DNA of 64,000 nt. It comes from Lysobacter arseniciresistens ZS79. GTDB taxonomy: Bacteria > Pseudomonadota > Gammaproteobacteria > Xanthomonadales > Xanthomonadaceae. Made by a program: the position numbers and the translations under genes. Every line of letters begins with the position of its first letter. Positions within the stretch are counted from its first letter, which is position 1. The notes below the pieces were generated by a model that saw only the letters and a list, made by a program, of their open reading frames with translations, had not been told where the DNA came from and searched no databases. Below, piece by piece: positions 19,420 to 28,149 of the stretch. The DNA is taken from the NCBI RefSeq assembly GCF_000768335.1, contig NZ_AVPT01000006.1, positions 1 to 64,000 on the forward strand, read 5' to 3'.

Positions 19420-19992
19420 ATGGACGCCAGAAGCGGCGCGCATTGGGTCGCGTGGGCGAACACCCACGCCAGGAACAGCCGCCGGATCGAGGATCTCGAA
19501 GGGTCCTTCCGGCGCGATGTCGAGACGTTCATCACCGTATTGGAAAGGGCGGGAGCGCGCGTCGAGGTCTCGGCGACGCGCCGCAGCCGGAAGCGTGCCT
19601 ACCTCTTCCACTGGTCATGGAAGATCGCGAACGGCAAGTGCCGACCCGCCGACGCCGACCCGATGGCCGGGGTCGGTATCCGCTGGGACCATGGCGACGA
19701 TGTCGCGAGCAGGGCGGCGGCGCTGGAAATGACCCGCGGCTTCGGCCTGGCGATGCCGCCACGCAGCGTCTACGCGCCGGCGCTTTCCAGCAACCATATC
19801 GCCGGGCGCGCGATCGACATGACCATTCGCTGGAACGGGACGGTGGAACTGCCCCGCAAGGACGGCTCGACGGTGGCCATTGCCTGGACGCCGAACGTCA
19901 ACAGCAACCTCCCGCTGCATGATGTCGGTGCTTCGTACGGTGTGCGCAAGCTGCGTTCCGACGCGCCGCACTGGTCGTTCAACGGGAGGTAG
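19420..19992 (+). CDS. M15-type peptidase-like protein without signal peptide
   Basis: A 190-residue protein preceded by a strong GGGAGGAG site. The C-terminal half has SSNHIAGRAIDMTI (His126 and Asp133) and DAPHWSFNGR (His184). This His-x6-Asp...His set matches the zinc site of M15 peptidases (VanY/D-Ala-D-Ala carboxypeptidase or endolysin type), so a peptidoglycan target is likely. The N-terminal half has a helical region and SATRRSRKRAYLFHWSWKI, as in C-terminal domains of some peptidoglycan-binding proteins. No signal peptide is visible. A lipoprotein gene follows after six bases, an arrangement like a toxic hydrolase with its periplasmic protector. Confidence 0.68.
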   Translation: MDARSGAHWVAWANTHARNSRRIEDLEGSFRRDVETFITVLERAGARVEVSATRRSRKRAYLFHWSWKIANGKCRPADADPMAGVGIRWDHGDDVASRAAALEMTRGFGLAMPPRSVYAPALSSNHIAGRAIDMTIRWNGTVELPRKDGSTVAIAWTPNVNSNLPLHDVGASYGVRKLRSDAPHWSFNGR

Positions 19993-19998
19993 CGAATC

Positions 19999-20574
19999 AT
20001 GCGTAACCGCTTCATCAGGAACATCGCCGCCACGAGCTGCTGTGCGCTGTTGGCGGGATGCGTTTCGGGCGTCGCCGCCGACGGCTTTGGAAGCCAGCCG
20101 GCGGACGAGCCAACGATTGGCTGGTTGCATGGTCCGTGCATCGCCCTGGCGGATGACAACGTCGCACCGGGATCCGCCGTCACGGTCGTGACGCTGGACG
20201 ATCCGCAACGCGTGGCCATGGCACGGATCGAAGGGCGCGCCGAAGCCGCGGAGGACTGTCCGGCGCTGATCGAGGACCGCCGCGAAGCGAACCTCGCCAG
20301 CGGTGTGTCGTTCTACCGGGTAGCGCCGCTCGACGAGGCGGCGTTGGCAATCGGTGTGTTGCAGTCGCCAGGCGCCGCTGCGGGATCCGAAGCGGCGCTG
20401 GATATCAACCGCGACGGTCGCCGCGATACCTACGGTCACTGCGCCACGGCCGAAGGGATCCGGTTCTTCGTCCGCGGCGATCCAGACGGGAACGGCCGCC
20501 CGCTGTGGACCGGGTACTACTATCTCGGCTACGACCTGCAGCCCGACTGTAGCGACGACTTGGCAGGAACCTGA
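19999..20574 (+). CDS. Lipoprotein paired with M15-type gene
   Basis: A 191-residue lipoprotein with signal MRNRFIRNIAATSCCALLAGC (lipobox LLAGC). The mature part has scattered cysteines and an acidic segment DINRDGRRDTYGHC that resembles a calcium-binding loop, then a Tyr-rich stretch (GYYYLGYD). I do not recognise a family. It starts 6 bases after the peptidase stop and is surely cotranscribed. It could inhibit or assist the peptidase in the periplasm; sequence alone cannot decide. Confidence 0.7.
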   Translation: MRNRFIRNIAATSCCALLAGCVSGVAADGFGSQPADEPTIGWLHGPCIALADDNVAPGSAVTVVTLDDPQRVAMARIEGRAEAAEDCPALIEDRREANLASGVSFYRVAPLDEAALAIGVLQSPGAAAGSEAALDINRDGRRDTYGHCATAEGIRFFVRGDPDGNGRPLWTGYYYLGYDLQPDCSDDLAGT

Positions 20575-20590
20575 GCGCGGGGACGCAAGC

Positions 20591-20610
20591 GACGACGGGC
20601 GAATCGACAC
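20591..20610 (+). repeat. Short dispersed repeat, copy 1
   Basis: GACGACGGGC directly followed by GAATCGACAC. The two blocks recur at 24491-24520, 24540-24568 (inverted) and 27278-27307, there separated by 6-10 bases. This copy lies between two convergent genes. Confidence 0.55.
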
Positions 20611-20634
20611 CCCGCCCGCCGCCGACCGTCCGGG

Positions 20635-21066
20635 CTACTGCCCGAACGCCACCGTGCCGGTGTAGCTGACCATCCACTGCACGCCGTAGCGGTCGCGGCA
20701 GATGCCGAACTTCTCGGCCCATTCGACCTTCTGCATCGGCATCTCGACGTTGCCGCCGTCGGCCAGCCCGGCGAACACGCGATCGGCTTCGTCGCCGCTG
20801 TCGGCTTCCACCGCGACGTAGCTGTTGGTGCCGACCTTGAAGTCCTGCGGCCGGGTCACGTCCGAGGCCATCAGAACCGACGAGCCCAGCGGCAGGGCGA
20901 TGTGGGCGATGCGGTCGAGCATCCCTTCGGCAATGCCCATCTTCTCGCCACCGAACTCGCGGAACGTCATCGCCATCGCGAGTTCGCCACCCAAGACGCG
21001 GCGGTACTGGTCGAAGGCCTCGCGGGCGTTGCCGTCGAAGTTGAGGTAGGGGTTGGCGTGCTTCAT
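20635..21066 (-). CDS. VOC family protein (PhnB-like)
   Basis: A 143-residue protein of the vicinal oxygen chelate fold, PhnB/YdcJ-like subgroup formerly called 3-demethylubiquinone-9 methyltransferase-like. It starts MKHANPYLNFDGNAREAF, the usual opening of this group, and ends with DRYGVQWMVSY, where the last metal-like residues lie. Members are small cytoplasmic proteins with no settled substrate. The start at 21066 agrees with the family N-terminus; a longer frame to 21144 has no support. Confidence 0.85.
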   Translation of the reverse strand: MKHANPYLNFDGNAREAFDQYRRVLGGELAMAMTFREFGGEKMGIAEGMLDRIAHIALPLGSSVLMASDVTRPQDFKVGTNSYVAVEADSGDEADRVFAGLADGGNVEMPMQKVEWAEKFGICRDRYGVQWMVSYTGTVAFGQ

Positions 21067-21157
21067 CGTCGGGCTCCATGGTGGGGAGGCGGGGTGCCTC
21101 CCTTTCCCGATGCGACGAACGACGATGCCGGGGATCGACAACAACCCGGCGCGAACC

Positions 21158-22321
21158 TCAGAACTTGTGGGTCACCCGCACGTACAGGTCGCGGTCGACG
21201 CGGGCCCGGGTGCCGGCGGGGTGCTCGATCTCGCGCCGCTCGCGGAACCGCGCCTCCATCGAGGTCTTCGGCCGGAACTGCCACTGGTAGGCGATTTCGG
21301 CGAGCCGGTCGTTGGGGCGGTGGTCGGGCGAGAGCAGCCAGCCGGCGTCCACCCGACCGGCGACCAGACCGATGTGGTGGCGCGGGGCGAAGTCGAGCAC
21401 GCTGGCCTGCACCTGCCAGGCGAGGCCGCCGGCGTCGCCGCTGCCACCGGTGCCGGTCGCGGCCGCGAGCGGGGTCTCCAGTGCGTAGCCGACCTCGGCA
21501 CCAACCACCAGTTTCGGCTCGTCGGTGCGCAGCGGCCATTCGGCGGCGACGCGCGCGTCGACGGTGGTGTAGTCCTCGCGCGAGGGGTCGGCCAGGCCGC
21601 GGTCGGCGAGGCTGTCGGGCATCCACGTCACCGATACCATCCGCTGCGTGACCGGGCCGAGCCGCTACCGGTTCTCCAGCCCGAGGAACACGCTGGCGCG
21701 GCTGTCGCGGTCGCTGAAATCCAGCGGCGCGTGGGCGACGCTGCCGCTGCCCTTGCGGTGCCGGTACTGGCCGATCACGTGGCCACGCCAGCCGCCCGCG
21801 ACCGGGACGTCGACGTGCACGCCGTCGGTCCAGTTGATGTCGGTGTTGGGGCTGTCGTTGCGGTCCAGCCCCTTGGAGGCGACGCCCGGCACGGTGAAGC
21901 CGGTCTGGAAGCGGCCGACCTTGAACCGCGGGCCGTCGTCCGGCGCCTGGTAGCCGAGGTAGGCCTCGTCGAGGGTGACGTCTCCGAACGCGGCGCCGGT
22001 GCGGCTCGGTGCCCAGGCGCGCAGGTAGGCGTCGCTGCCGTCCTGCTCGCTGCTGAAACGGCCCGCCAGCCGGGTGCGGACGCGCCAGTGGTCGTTGAAG
22101 CCGCGCTCCACCGCCAGCCGCAGCCGCGCGTTGAACGCGTCCTCGTCGGACTCGACGCCGGTGCGGGCGGTGCGCTCGCTGGCGAAGTAGCCGGCGCGCA
22201 GGTCGCCGCTGAATGCCCAGCCGCCATCGCCGGCCGGAGCCGCGGTCGCGCCGGAACTGGCCGCCAGGCCGGTCGCGAGCAGCACCATCGTCATCGTGGG
22301 GGAGGGGAGGAAGGGGCGCAT
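21158..22321 (-). pseudogene. Outer-membrane porin gene interrupted by an in-frame stop
   Basis: Read 22321 to 21158, one frame codes for a signal peptide (VLLATGLAASSGATAA) and an outer-membrane beta-barrel of about 386 residues, ending in a terminal Phe (YVRVTHKF). The frame is broken only by TAG at 21667-21665. Upstream residues read FLGLENR, and after the stop the same frame continues RLGPVTQRM without loss. A single C-to-G change from a Tyr codon (TAC) would produce this. The motifs AYLGYQAPDDGPRFKVGRFQTGF and NTDINWTDG look like a porin of the phosphate/alginate porin-like class. The downstream half can open at 21640, but without export signal. Confidence 0.82.
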
Positions 22322-22509
22322 CGGGGGAGCCTCGGCATGCCGGAAACGGCGACGGCGCGAGCATCCTCCCGCCCCGCCCGGGGCGCGTTGATCCGGGTCA
22401 ATCCGGCGTGTTGTGACGGGGTTCCCGCCGGGCGTGGCGCGTGGGTGCCGGGCGCCGGCGCCGGGAGGTGAATAATGCGGTGACGCCCCCCCGCCGCCGG
22501 AGCCGCCCG

Positions 22510-24015
22510 ATGCGCCTGATCCGCAGCCTCACCCGCACCAAGTCCATCGAGCAGTCGATCGCCGACGCCGCCGAGCCGGGGCGCCAGCTCCGGCGCTCGC
22601 TCAGTGCCTGGGACCTGATGATCCTCGGCGTCGCGGTGGCGGTCGGAGCGGGCATCTTTTCGGTGGGCGCGCGTGCGGCGGGCGACTTCGCCGGGCCGGC
22701 GGTGACGCTGTCGTTCGTGCTGGCGGCGCTGACCTGCGCGCTGGCGATCATGTGCTACGCCGAGTTCGCCTCCACCATCCCGGTCGCCGGCAGCGCCTAC
22801 ACCTACACCTACGCGACGCTGGGCGAGTTCCTGGCCTGGATCATCGGCTGGGACCTGATCCTGGAGCTGCTGACCGCCGCGGCGGTGATCGCCAAGTACT
22901 GGGGCATCTACCTGTCCACGGTGTTCGACCTGTTCGACATCACCGTGCCGACCACCCTGCAGCTGGGCGCGGTCGCGCTGGACTGGGGGCCGCTGTTCAT
23001 CGTCGGCGTGTTCACCGCGCTGCTGATCGCCGGCACGCAGATCTCGGCGCGGGTCAACAACGTGTTCACCGTGATCAAGGTCGGCATCGTGGTGTTCGTG
23101 ATCGTGGTCGGCCTGACCTACTTCAACGCCGACAACCTGAGTCCGTTCGTGCCGCCATCGGCGCCGACGGCGGGCGCCGCGGCCGACGTCTGGTCGCAGT
23201 CGCTGGTGTCGTGGCTGACCGGTGCCGAGCCGGCCAGGTACGGCGTGGCCGGGGTGCTGTCGGGCGCGGCGCTGGTGTTCTTCGCCTTCATCGGCTTCGA
23301 CGTCGTCGCGACCTCGGCCGAGGAGGTCCGCGACCCGCAGCGCACCCTGCCGCGCGGCATCTTCGGCGGCCTGCTGCTGGTCACGCTGCTGTACATCGGC
23401 GTGGCGCTGGCGTTGACCGGCATGGTCCCGTACGGGCTGCTGGCCGAGGCGGAAAACCCGTCGCTGGCGACCGCCTTCGTCGCGGTCGGCGCCGACTGGG
23501 CGGCGCAGCTGATCTCGGTCGGCATCCTGGTCGGCCTGACCACGGTGATCATGGTGCTGCTGATGGGGCTGGCGCGGGTGCTGCTGGCGATGAGCCGCGA
23601 CGGCCTGCTGCCGCGCTGGCTCAGCGTCACCTCGTCCACCCGTCGCACGCCGGTGCGCCTGCAACTGCTGTGCGGCGCGGTGGTGGCGCTGCTGGCCGGC
23701 TTCACCAACGTCGAGATCCTCGAGGAGATGATCAATATCGGCACGCTGTCGGCGTTCGTGCTGGTCAGCATCGGCGTGCTGGTGCTGCGCCGCACCCGGC
23801 CCGACCTCGACCGTGGCTACCGCGTGCCGTTCGCGCCGGTGCTGCCGGTGGCCTCGGCGCTGCTGTGCTTCTACCTGATGCTCAACCTGACCACGCTGAC
23901 GTGGGTCCGCTTCGCGGTGTGGCTGGCGGTGGGCGTGCTGATCTACTTCGCCTATGGCCGGCGCCATTCACGGGTGGGAATGGCGCCGGAGCGGGGCGTG
24001 CCGCCGGCGGCGTAG
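22510..24015 (+). CDS. APC-family amino acid permease
   Basis: A 501-residue inner-membrane transporter with about 12 hydrophobic segments. It starts MRLIRSLTRTKSIEQSI, typical of the cationic amino acid transporter (CAT/YfnA) branch, and contains VGAGIFSVGARAAGDFAGPA, the substrate-binding GAGIF loop of the APC fold, and FFAFIGFDVVATSAEEVRDP, the conserved segment 6 region. It should take up amino acids by proton symport; specificity is not readable. The start at 22510 fits the family; a longer frame from 22441 is unsupported. Confidence 0.9.
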   Translation: MRLIRSLTRTKSIEQSIADAAEPGRQLRRSLSAWDLMILGVAVAVGAGIFSVGARAAGDFAGPAVTLSFVLAALTCALAIMCYAEFASTIPVAGSAYTYTYATLGEFLAWIIGWDLILELLTAAAVIAKYWGIYLSTVFDLFDITVPTTLQLGAVALDWGPLFIVGVFTALLIAGTQISARVNNVFTVIKVGIVVFVIVVGLTYFNADNLSPFVPPSAPTAGAAADVWSQSLVSWLTGAEPARYGVAGVLSGAALVFFAFIGFDVVATSAEEVRDPQRTLPRGIFGGLLLVTLLYIGVALALTGMVPYGLLAEAENPSLATAFVAVGADWAAQLISVGILVGLTTVIMVLLMGLARVLLAMSRDGLLPRWLSVTSSTRRTPVRLQLLCGAVVALLAGFTNVEILEEMINIGTLSAFVLVSIGVLVLRRTRPDLDRGYRVPFAPVLPVASALLCFYLMLNLTTLTWVRFAVWLAVGVLIYFAYGRRHSRVGMAPERGVPPAA

Positions 24016-24026
24016 CGCCGTCGCGC

Positions 24027-24443
24027 TCAGAGCCTGCCCGGCGCTTCCACGTGCCGGGCGAAGCTGTCGAGGATCGCCTGCCAGCCGTCGCGCTGCATGT
24101 CGGCCGGGTTCTGGTCCTCGGCGTCGAAGGTGACGTGCACGCGCACGCCTTCGGCTTCCTCCTCGAACCGCACCGTCGCCTCGCGGCCGTCGTCCATGCG
24201 GTAGGCCAGCCGCGACTGCGGCACCACCTCGGTGTAGGTGCCGCCGAAATCGAAGCCGGCGCTGCCGTCGCGCGCTTCCATGCGGGTGTTGAAGCGGCCG
24301 CCCTCGCGCAGGTCGACGGTGCTGCTCGGGGAGTGCCAGTCCGGCGAGGCGGTGTTCCAGCGGACGATGTCGTCGGGGTTGCTGTAGGCGTCCCAGGCGG
24401 TCTGCAGGTCGGTGCGGGCGAGGGTGTCGACGGTGATCTTCAT
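24027..24443 (-). CDS. SRPBCC (AHSA1-like) domain protein
   Basis: A 138-residue START/Bet v1-like (SRPBCC) protein. The start MKITVDTLARTDLQTAWDAYSNPDDIVRWN and the later GWQAILDSFARHVE are hallmarks of the AHSA1/polyketide-cyclase-like group. These proteins have a deep hydrophobic pocket; ligands are mostly unknown. It is convergent with the permease and divergent from the MATE gene, with an inverted pair of the short dispersed repeat in the gap. Confidence 0.85.
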   Translation of the reverse strand: MKITVDTLARTDLQTAWDAYSNPDDIVRWNTASPDWHSPSSTVDLREGGRFNTRMEARDGSAGFDFGGTYTEVVPQSRLAYRMDDGREATVRFEEEAEGVRVHVTFDAEDQNPADMQRDGWQAILDSFARHVEAPGRL

Positions 24444-24490
24444 GCGGGGCTTCCGGGTGGGTGGCGCGCGGGAGTGGCGCCTTCAACTGG

Positions 24491-24568
24491 ACGACGGGCG
24501 GCGATGCGTGGATTCGACACGCAGGCGCGTAACCGGGATGTGTCGATTCCGCCGCCGCCCGTCCGTCG
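24491..24568. repeat. Short dispersed repeat, inverted pair (copies 2 and 3)
   Basis: The forward copy at 24491-24520 is ACGACGGGCG, 10 bases, then GATTCGACAC. The reverse copy at 24540-24568 starts GTGTCGATTCC and ends with CCCGTCCGTCG. The two can form a long imperfect hairpin with a 19-base loop in the gap between the divergent SRPBCC and MATE genes. See also 20591 and 27278. Confidence 0.7.
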
Positions 24569-24631
24569 CCAAGGATCCGGTGCCGTCACGCCGGCCCCGT
24601 ACCATGCCCCGTTCCCGAGCCAGGACCGCCG

Positions 24632-26086
24632 ATGAGCCACGACGCCCCGCCCACCACCGCCGACGAATCCGCCGCCGCCGCGCTGCCCGGCCACGTGCCG
24701 AGCGGCCCGCTGTGGGCCGAACTGCGCGACGCGATCCGTGGCACCGGCGCCGACTACACGAAGATCCCGCTGCGCCGCGCGGTGTTCCTGCTGGCGGTGC
24801 CGATGGTGCTGGAACTGGTGCTCGAGTCCACCTTCGCGGTGGTCGACATCTTCTTCGTCGCCAAGCTCGGCGCCTCGGCGGTGGCGACGGTCGGGCTGAC
24901 CGAGAGTTACCTGTTCCTGCTGTACGCGATCGCGATGGGGCTGGCGATGGCGACCACCGCGGTCGTCGCGCGCCGCGTCGGCGAGCACAAGCGCGAGGCG
25001 GCCGCGGTCAGCGCGGTGCAGGCCATCTGGATCGCCGCGCTGGCGTCGCTGCCGTTCGCGCTGGCCGGCATCGTCTGGGCGCGCGAGCTGCTGCAGCTGA
25101 TGGGCGCCGACCCGTGGACGCTCGAGCACGGCTACCGCTACATGCAGTGGGCGCTGGGCAGCAACGCGGTGATCATGCTGCTGTTCGTGATCAACGCGGT
25201 GTTCCGCGGCGCCGGCGACGCCTCCAGCGCGATGCGCGTGCTGTGGGTCGCCAACGGCCTCAACATCGTGCTCGACCCGCTGCTGATCTTCGGTTTCGGC
25301 CCGGTGCCGGCGATGGGCATCGAGGGCGCGGCGATCGCGACCACCATCGGTCGTGGCGTGGGCGTGCTGATGCAGCTGTGGATCCTGTTCCGCGGCGGCC
25401 AGCACATCCGTGTCGCCGCCTCGCAGCTGGGCTGGGACGGCGCCACGCTGCTCAACATCGTGCGCACTTCGCTGGGTGGCATTGGCCAGATGATCGTGGC
25501 GATGACCTCGTGGGTCTTCCTGATGCGCATCCTCGCCAGCATCGGCAGCGAGGCGGTGGCCGGCGCGACGATCGCGATCCGGCTGATGATGTTCACCACG
25601 ATGCCGGCCTGGGGCATGTCGAACGCGGCGGCGACGCTGGTCGGGCAGAACCTCGGCGCGGAGCAGCCGGATCGCGCGGAGGCGTCGGTGTGGCGGATCG
25701 GCTGGTACAACATGGCCTATCTGGTCGCGGTGTCGGTGCTGTTCTTCCTGTTCCCGCGCGAGCTGGTCGGGTTTTTCACCGGCGACGCCGGCGTGATCGA
25801 CGTCGGCGCCGAGTGGCTGCGGATCTTGTCGTACTCGTTCTTCGTCTACGGCTGGTGGATGGTCGCGGTGCAGGCGTTCAACGGCGCCGGCGACACGGTC
25901 ACGCCGACCAAGATCAACCTGGTGTTTTTCTGGCTGATCCAGATCCCGTTGTGCTGGTGGTTGGCGCTGCAGCTGGACTGGCGGCAGACCGGCGTGTTCT
26001 GGGGCGTGTTCGTGTCGGAGACCGCGGTCGGCCTGTTCACCCTGTGGCTGTTCACGCGGGGCAAATGGAAGACCGCGCAGGTGTAG
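24632..26086 (+). CDS. MATE family efflux transporter
   Basis: A 484-residue inner-membrane protein with about 12 hydrophobic segments. The first half has PLRRAVFLLAVPMVLELVLES and a VDIFFVAKLGASAVATVGL block. The second half repeats the fold (LGGIGQMIVAMTSWVFLMRI). These are MATE (MatE/NorM/DinF) features. Such pumps export cationic drugs or dyes using Na+ or H+. The N-terminal 50 residues are a cytoplasmic, Ala/Pro-rich extension before the first helix. No local regulator is seen. Confidence 0.92.
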   Translation: MSHDAPPTTADESAAAALPGHVPSGPLWAELRDAIRGTGADYTKIPLRRAVFLLAVPMVLELVLESTFAVVDIFFVAKLGASAVATVGLTESYLFLLYAIAMGLAMATTAVVARRVGEHKREAAAVSAVQAIWIAALASLPFALAGIVWARELLQLMGADPWTLEHGYRYMQWALGSNAVIMLLFVINAVFRGAGDASSAMRVLWVANGLNIVLDPLLIFGFGPVPAMGIEGAAIATTIGRGVGVLMQLWILFRGGQHIRVAASQLGWDGATLLNIVRTSLGGIGQMIVAMTSWVFLMRILASIGSEAVAGATIAIRLMMFTTMPAWGMSNAAATLVGQNLGAEQPDRAEASVWRIGWYNMAYLVAVSVLFFLFPRELVGFFTGDAGVIDVGAEWLRILSYSFFVYGWWMVAVQAFNGAGDTVTPTKINLVFFWLIQIPLCWWLALQLDWRQTGVFWGVFVSETAVGLFTLWLFTRGKWKTAQV

Positions 26087-26195
26087 CGGCCCTGCACGGT
26101 TGTTGCAGGAAGCGTCGGCCGGTGTCGGGGCCGCCACCCCGCATCGACCCGACCCGGGTAGGCTGGCCGGACCCGCCCGCCTCCGGAGCCCCGCC

Positions 26196-26882
26196 ATGTC
26201 CGATCCCACCAACGCCCCCGTCCGCCTGCGCATCGATTTCGTGTCCGACGTGGTCTGCCCGTGGTGCGCGATCGGGCTGGCGGCGTTGGAGCAGGCACTG
26301 GAGCGCACCCGCGGCGAGGTCGAGGCCGACATCCACTTCCAGCCGTTCGAGCTGAACCCGGGCATGGCGGCCGGGGGCGAGGACGCGGTGGAGCACCTGC
26401 AGCGCAAGTACGGCATGCCGCCGGCGCAGCTGGAGGCCAACCAGCAGGCGATCGTCGAGCGCGGCGCGGCGCTGGGCTTCACCTTCGACATGGACCGGCG
26501 CCGGCGCATCCACAACACCTTCGACGCGCACCGGCTGCTGCACTGGGCCGAGGCCGAGGGCCGTGCGCGGGAGCTGAAGCACGCCCTGTTGCGCGGCTAC
26601 TTCACCGAGGGCCGCGACGTGTCCGACCACGACACCCTGGCCGATATCGCCGCCGCCGCGGGGCTGCCGGCGGACGGCGCGCGGCGCATCCTCGCCGGCG
26701 ACATGTACGCCGACGAGGTGCGCATCGCCGAGCAGTTCTTCCAGGCCAACGGTATCCGCTCGGTGCCGGCGGTCATCCTGGAGCGCAAGCACCTGGTGTC
26801 CGGCGGGCAGCCGGTGGACGTGTTCGAGCAGGCGCTGCGGCAGGTCGCCGCGGCGAAGCTGGCGGGCGCGGCGTCAGCCTGA
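26196..26882 (+). CDS. DsbA-family (FrnE-like) oxidoreductase
   Basis: A 228-residue thioredoxin-fold protein of the FrnE/DsbA subgroup. The active site is VVCPWCAIG (Cys21 and Cys24). The helical insertion with the motif FQPFELNPGM and the cis-Pro loop GIRSVPAVIL are characteristic. There is no signal peptide, as in other cytoplasmic FrnE-like disulfide isomerases linked to oxidative stress. Start 26196 is the ATG nearest the fold; the longer frame from 26100 is not supported. Its 3' end overlaps the convergent DUF1428 gene by nine bases. Confidence 0.9.
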   Translation: MSDPTNAPVRLRIDFVSDVVCPWCAIGLAALEQALERTRGEVEADIHFQPFELNPGMAAGGEDAVEHLQRKYGMPPAQLEANQQAIVERGAALGFTFDMDRRRRIHNTFDAHRLLHWAEAEGRARELKHALLRGYFTEGRDVSDHDTLADIAAAAGLPADGARRILAGDMYADEVRIAEQFFQANGIRSVPAVILERKHLVSGGQPVDVFEQALRQVAAAKLAGAASA

Positions 26883-27245
26883 CGAGGCGCCGTCCAGGTC
26901 CACCACCGGCTTGAACCCGCCGTAGATCATCCGCGCGCCGTCGAACGGCATCGGGTTGGTCTTCGGGTCCATCCGCGGGTCGTCCATCATCTTCTTGAAG
27001 CCCGCGTCGCGGGTCGCCTTGTCGGGCCATTCGACCCACGAGAACACGATCGTCTCGTCCTCCTTGCCCTGCACGGCGCGTCGGAAGTCGGTCTGCGTGC
27101 CGTCGGGCACGTCGTCGCCCCAGCACTCCACCACGCGGGTGGCGCCGTACTCGATGAACACCGCGTCGCCGGTGCTCGCGTGGTCGATGAACTTCTGCCG
27201 GTTGGCGGTGGGTACGGCGATGACGAATCCATCGATGTAGGCCAT
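26874..27245 (-). CDS. DUF1428 family protein
   Basis: A 123-residue protein of the DUF1428 (YbaA-like) family: MAYIDGFVIAVPTANRQKF, the WGDDVPDG motif, FSWVEWPDKATRDAGF and MPFDGARMIYGGF are all conserved there. The fold is a dimeric alpha-beta barrel (ferredoxin-like) with unknown activity. It is a small cytoplasmic protein. A dispersed repeat copy sits 33 bases upstream of its start, and a flavodoxin-like gene is further upstream on the same strand. Confidence 0.9.
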   Translation of the reverse strand: MAYIDGFVIAVPTANRQKFIDHASTGDAVFIEYGATRVVECWGDDVPDGTQTDFRRAVQGKEDETIVFSWVEWPDKATRDAGFKKMMDDPRMDPKTNPMPFDGARMIYGGFKPVVDLDGASSG

Positions 27246-27277
27246 GGCGGTTCTCCTGTGCGGTGAGGGTGCTCTGT

Positions 27278-27307
27278 ACGACGGGCGATGGCGACGGGAT
27301 TCGACAC
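27278..27307 (+). repeat. Short dispersed repeat, copy 4
   Basis: ACGACGGGCG, a 10-base spacer and GATTCGACAC, the same layout and spacing as the forward copy at 24491. It lies in the 72-base gap between the flavodoxin-like gene and the DUF1428 gene. Confidence 0.68.
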
Positions 27308-27317
27308 CCCGCGCGGG

Positions 27318-27932
27318 TCATTGCGGCGACGGCGGCGGGTAGGGCGCGTCCCGTAGCAGCCGGGCGAGGTGGGCGGCGTTGCTGGCAAGCGTCTTCGTGG
27401 TCGAGGCGGTCTTTTCCGGCGTGTCGTCAAGGTCCTTGTAGTCGGTCTTGTGCATCGCCTCGCCGACCCAGTAGGTCGCGCCGGCGGCGGGGATGGTGAA
27501 GCCGAGGTCGGCCAGGCCCTGGTACAGCTCGGCGGTGACGTGGTGGGCGCCGTCCTCGTTGCCGACCACCGCCACCGTGGCGACGCGGCCGAAGGTGGGA
27601 TAGCAGCCGTTGTCGTCGATCTCGCCGAGGAAGGCGTTGAGCCGCTCCAGGACCTGTTTGGCGAGGCTGCTGGGCTGGCCCATCCAGATAGGCGTGGCGA
27701 CCACCAGCACCCGCGCGTCGAGGATGCGCCTGCGGATCCCCGGCCACTCGTCGCCCTCGCCTTCGTCGGCGCGCACGCCGTGCTTGATGTGGTTGTCGAC
27801 GATGCGCGTGCTGTCGGTGTCGAAGCCGTGCGACGCGAGCGCGGCGAGGACCTGGTCGAGCAGCAACTGGGTGGAGGATTCGGCGGGCGAGGCGGTCAGC
27901 GTGCAGTTGAGGCCGAAGGCGGACAGCGGCAT
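27318..27932 (-). CDS. Flavodoxin-like NADPH-dependent FMN reductase family protein
   Basis: A 204-residue flavoprotein-like sequence. The start SAFGLNCTLTASPAESST is a phosphate-binding loop of the flavodoxin fold, and LDARVLVVATPIWMGQPSSLAKQVLERL is the FMN-ring-binding segment of the NAD(P)H-dependent FMN reductase/WrbA-like group. VATVAVVGNEDGAHH follows. A quinone or azo reductase role is plausible but not proven. It is divergent from the GST-like gene across 217 bases in which I see no clear element. Confidence 0.8.
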   Translation of the reverse strand: MPLSAFGLNCTLTASPAESSTQLLLDQVLAALASHGFDTDSTRIVDNHIKHGVRADEGEGDEWPGIRRRILDARVLVVATPIWMGQPSSLAKQVLERLNAFLGEIDDNGCYPTFGRVATVAVVGNEDGAHHVTAELYQGLADLGFTIPAAGATYWVGEAMHKTDYKDLDDTPEKTASTTKTLASNAAHLARLLRDAPYPPPSPQ

Positions 27933-28149
27933 GGAGCACTCCCGGGACGATGAACGGACAGCCTCGCACCGGCCGGGTTAATGCCGCGGGCAGGCGCCGT
28001 GAGCGCGTGCGCCGACCGGTGCTCGGCCGGGGCCACGCTGCGGGCACGAGCGCGCACCGGCCGCACGCGGACGCAGCGTTCCGCGGGCCGCGTGCCGTGC
28101 CGCACCCGCCGGCGTACGCTCGTGGGCCATCCCCGTCCCGGAGCCTGCC

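Noticed and set aside
22291-23967. A 558-codon minus-strand frame opposite the APC permease
   Set aside because: Composition is Gln/His/Arg-rich, typical of a shadow; the permease is clear on the other strand.
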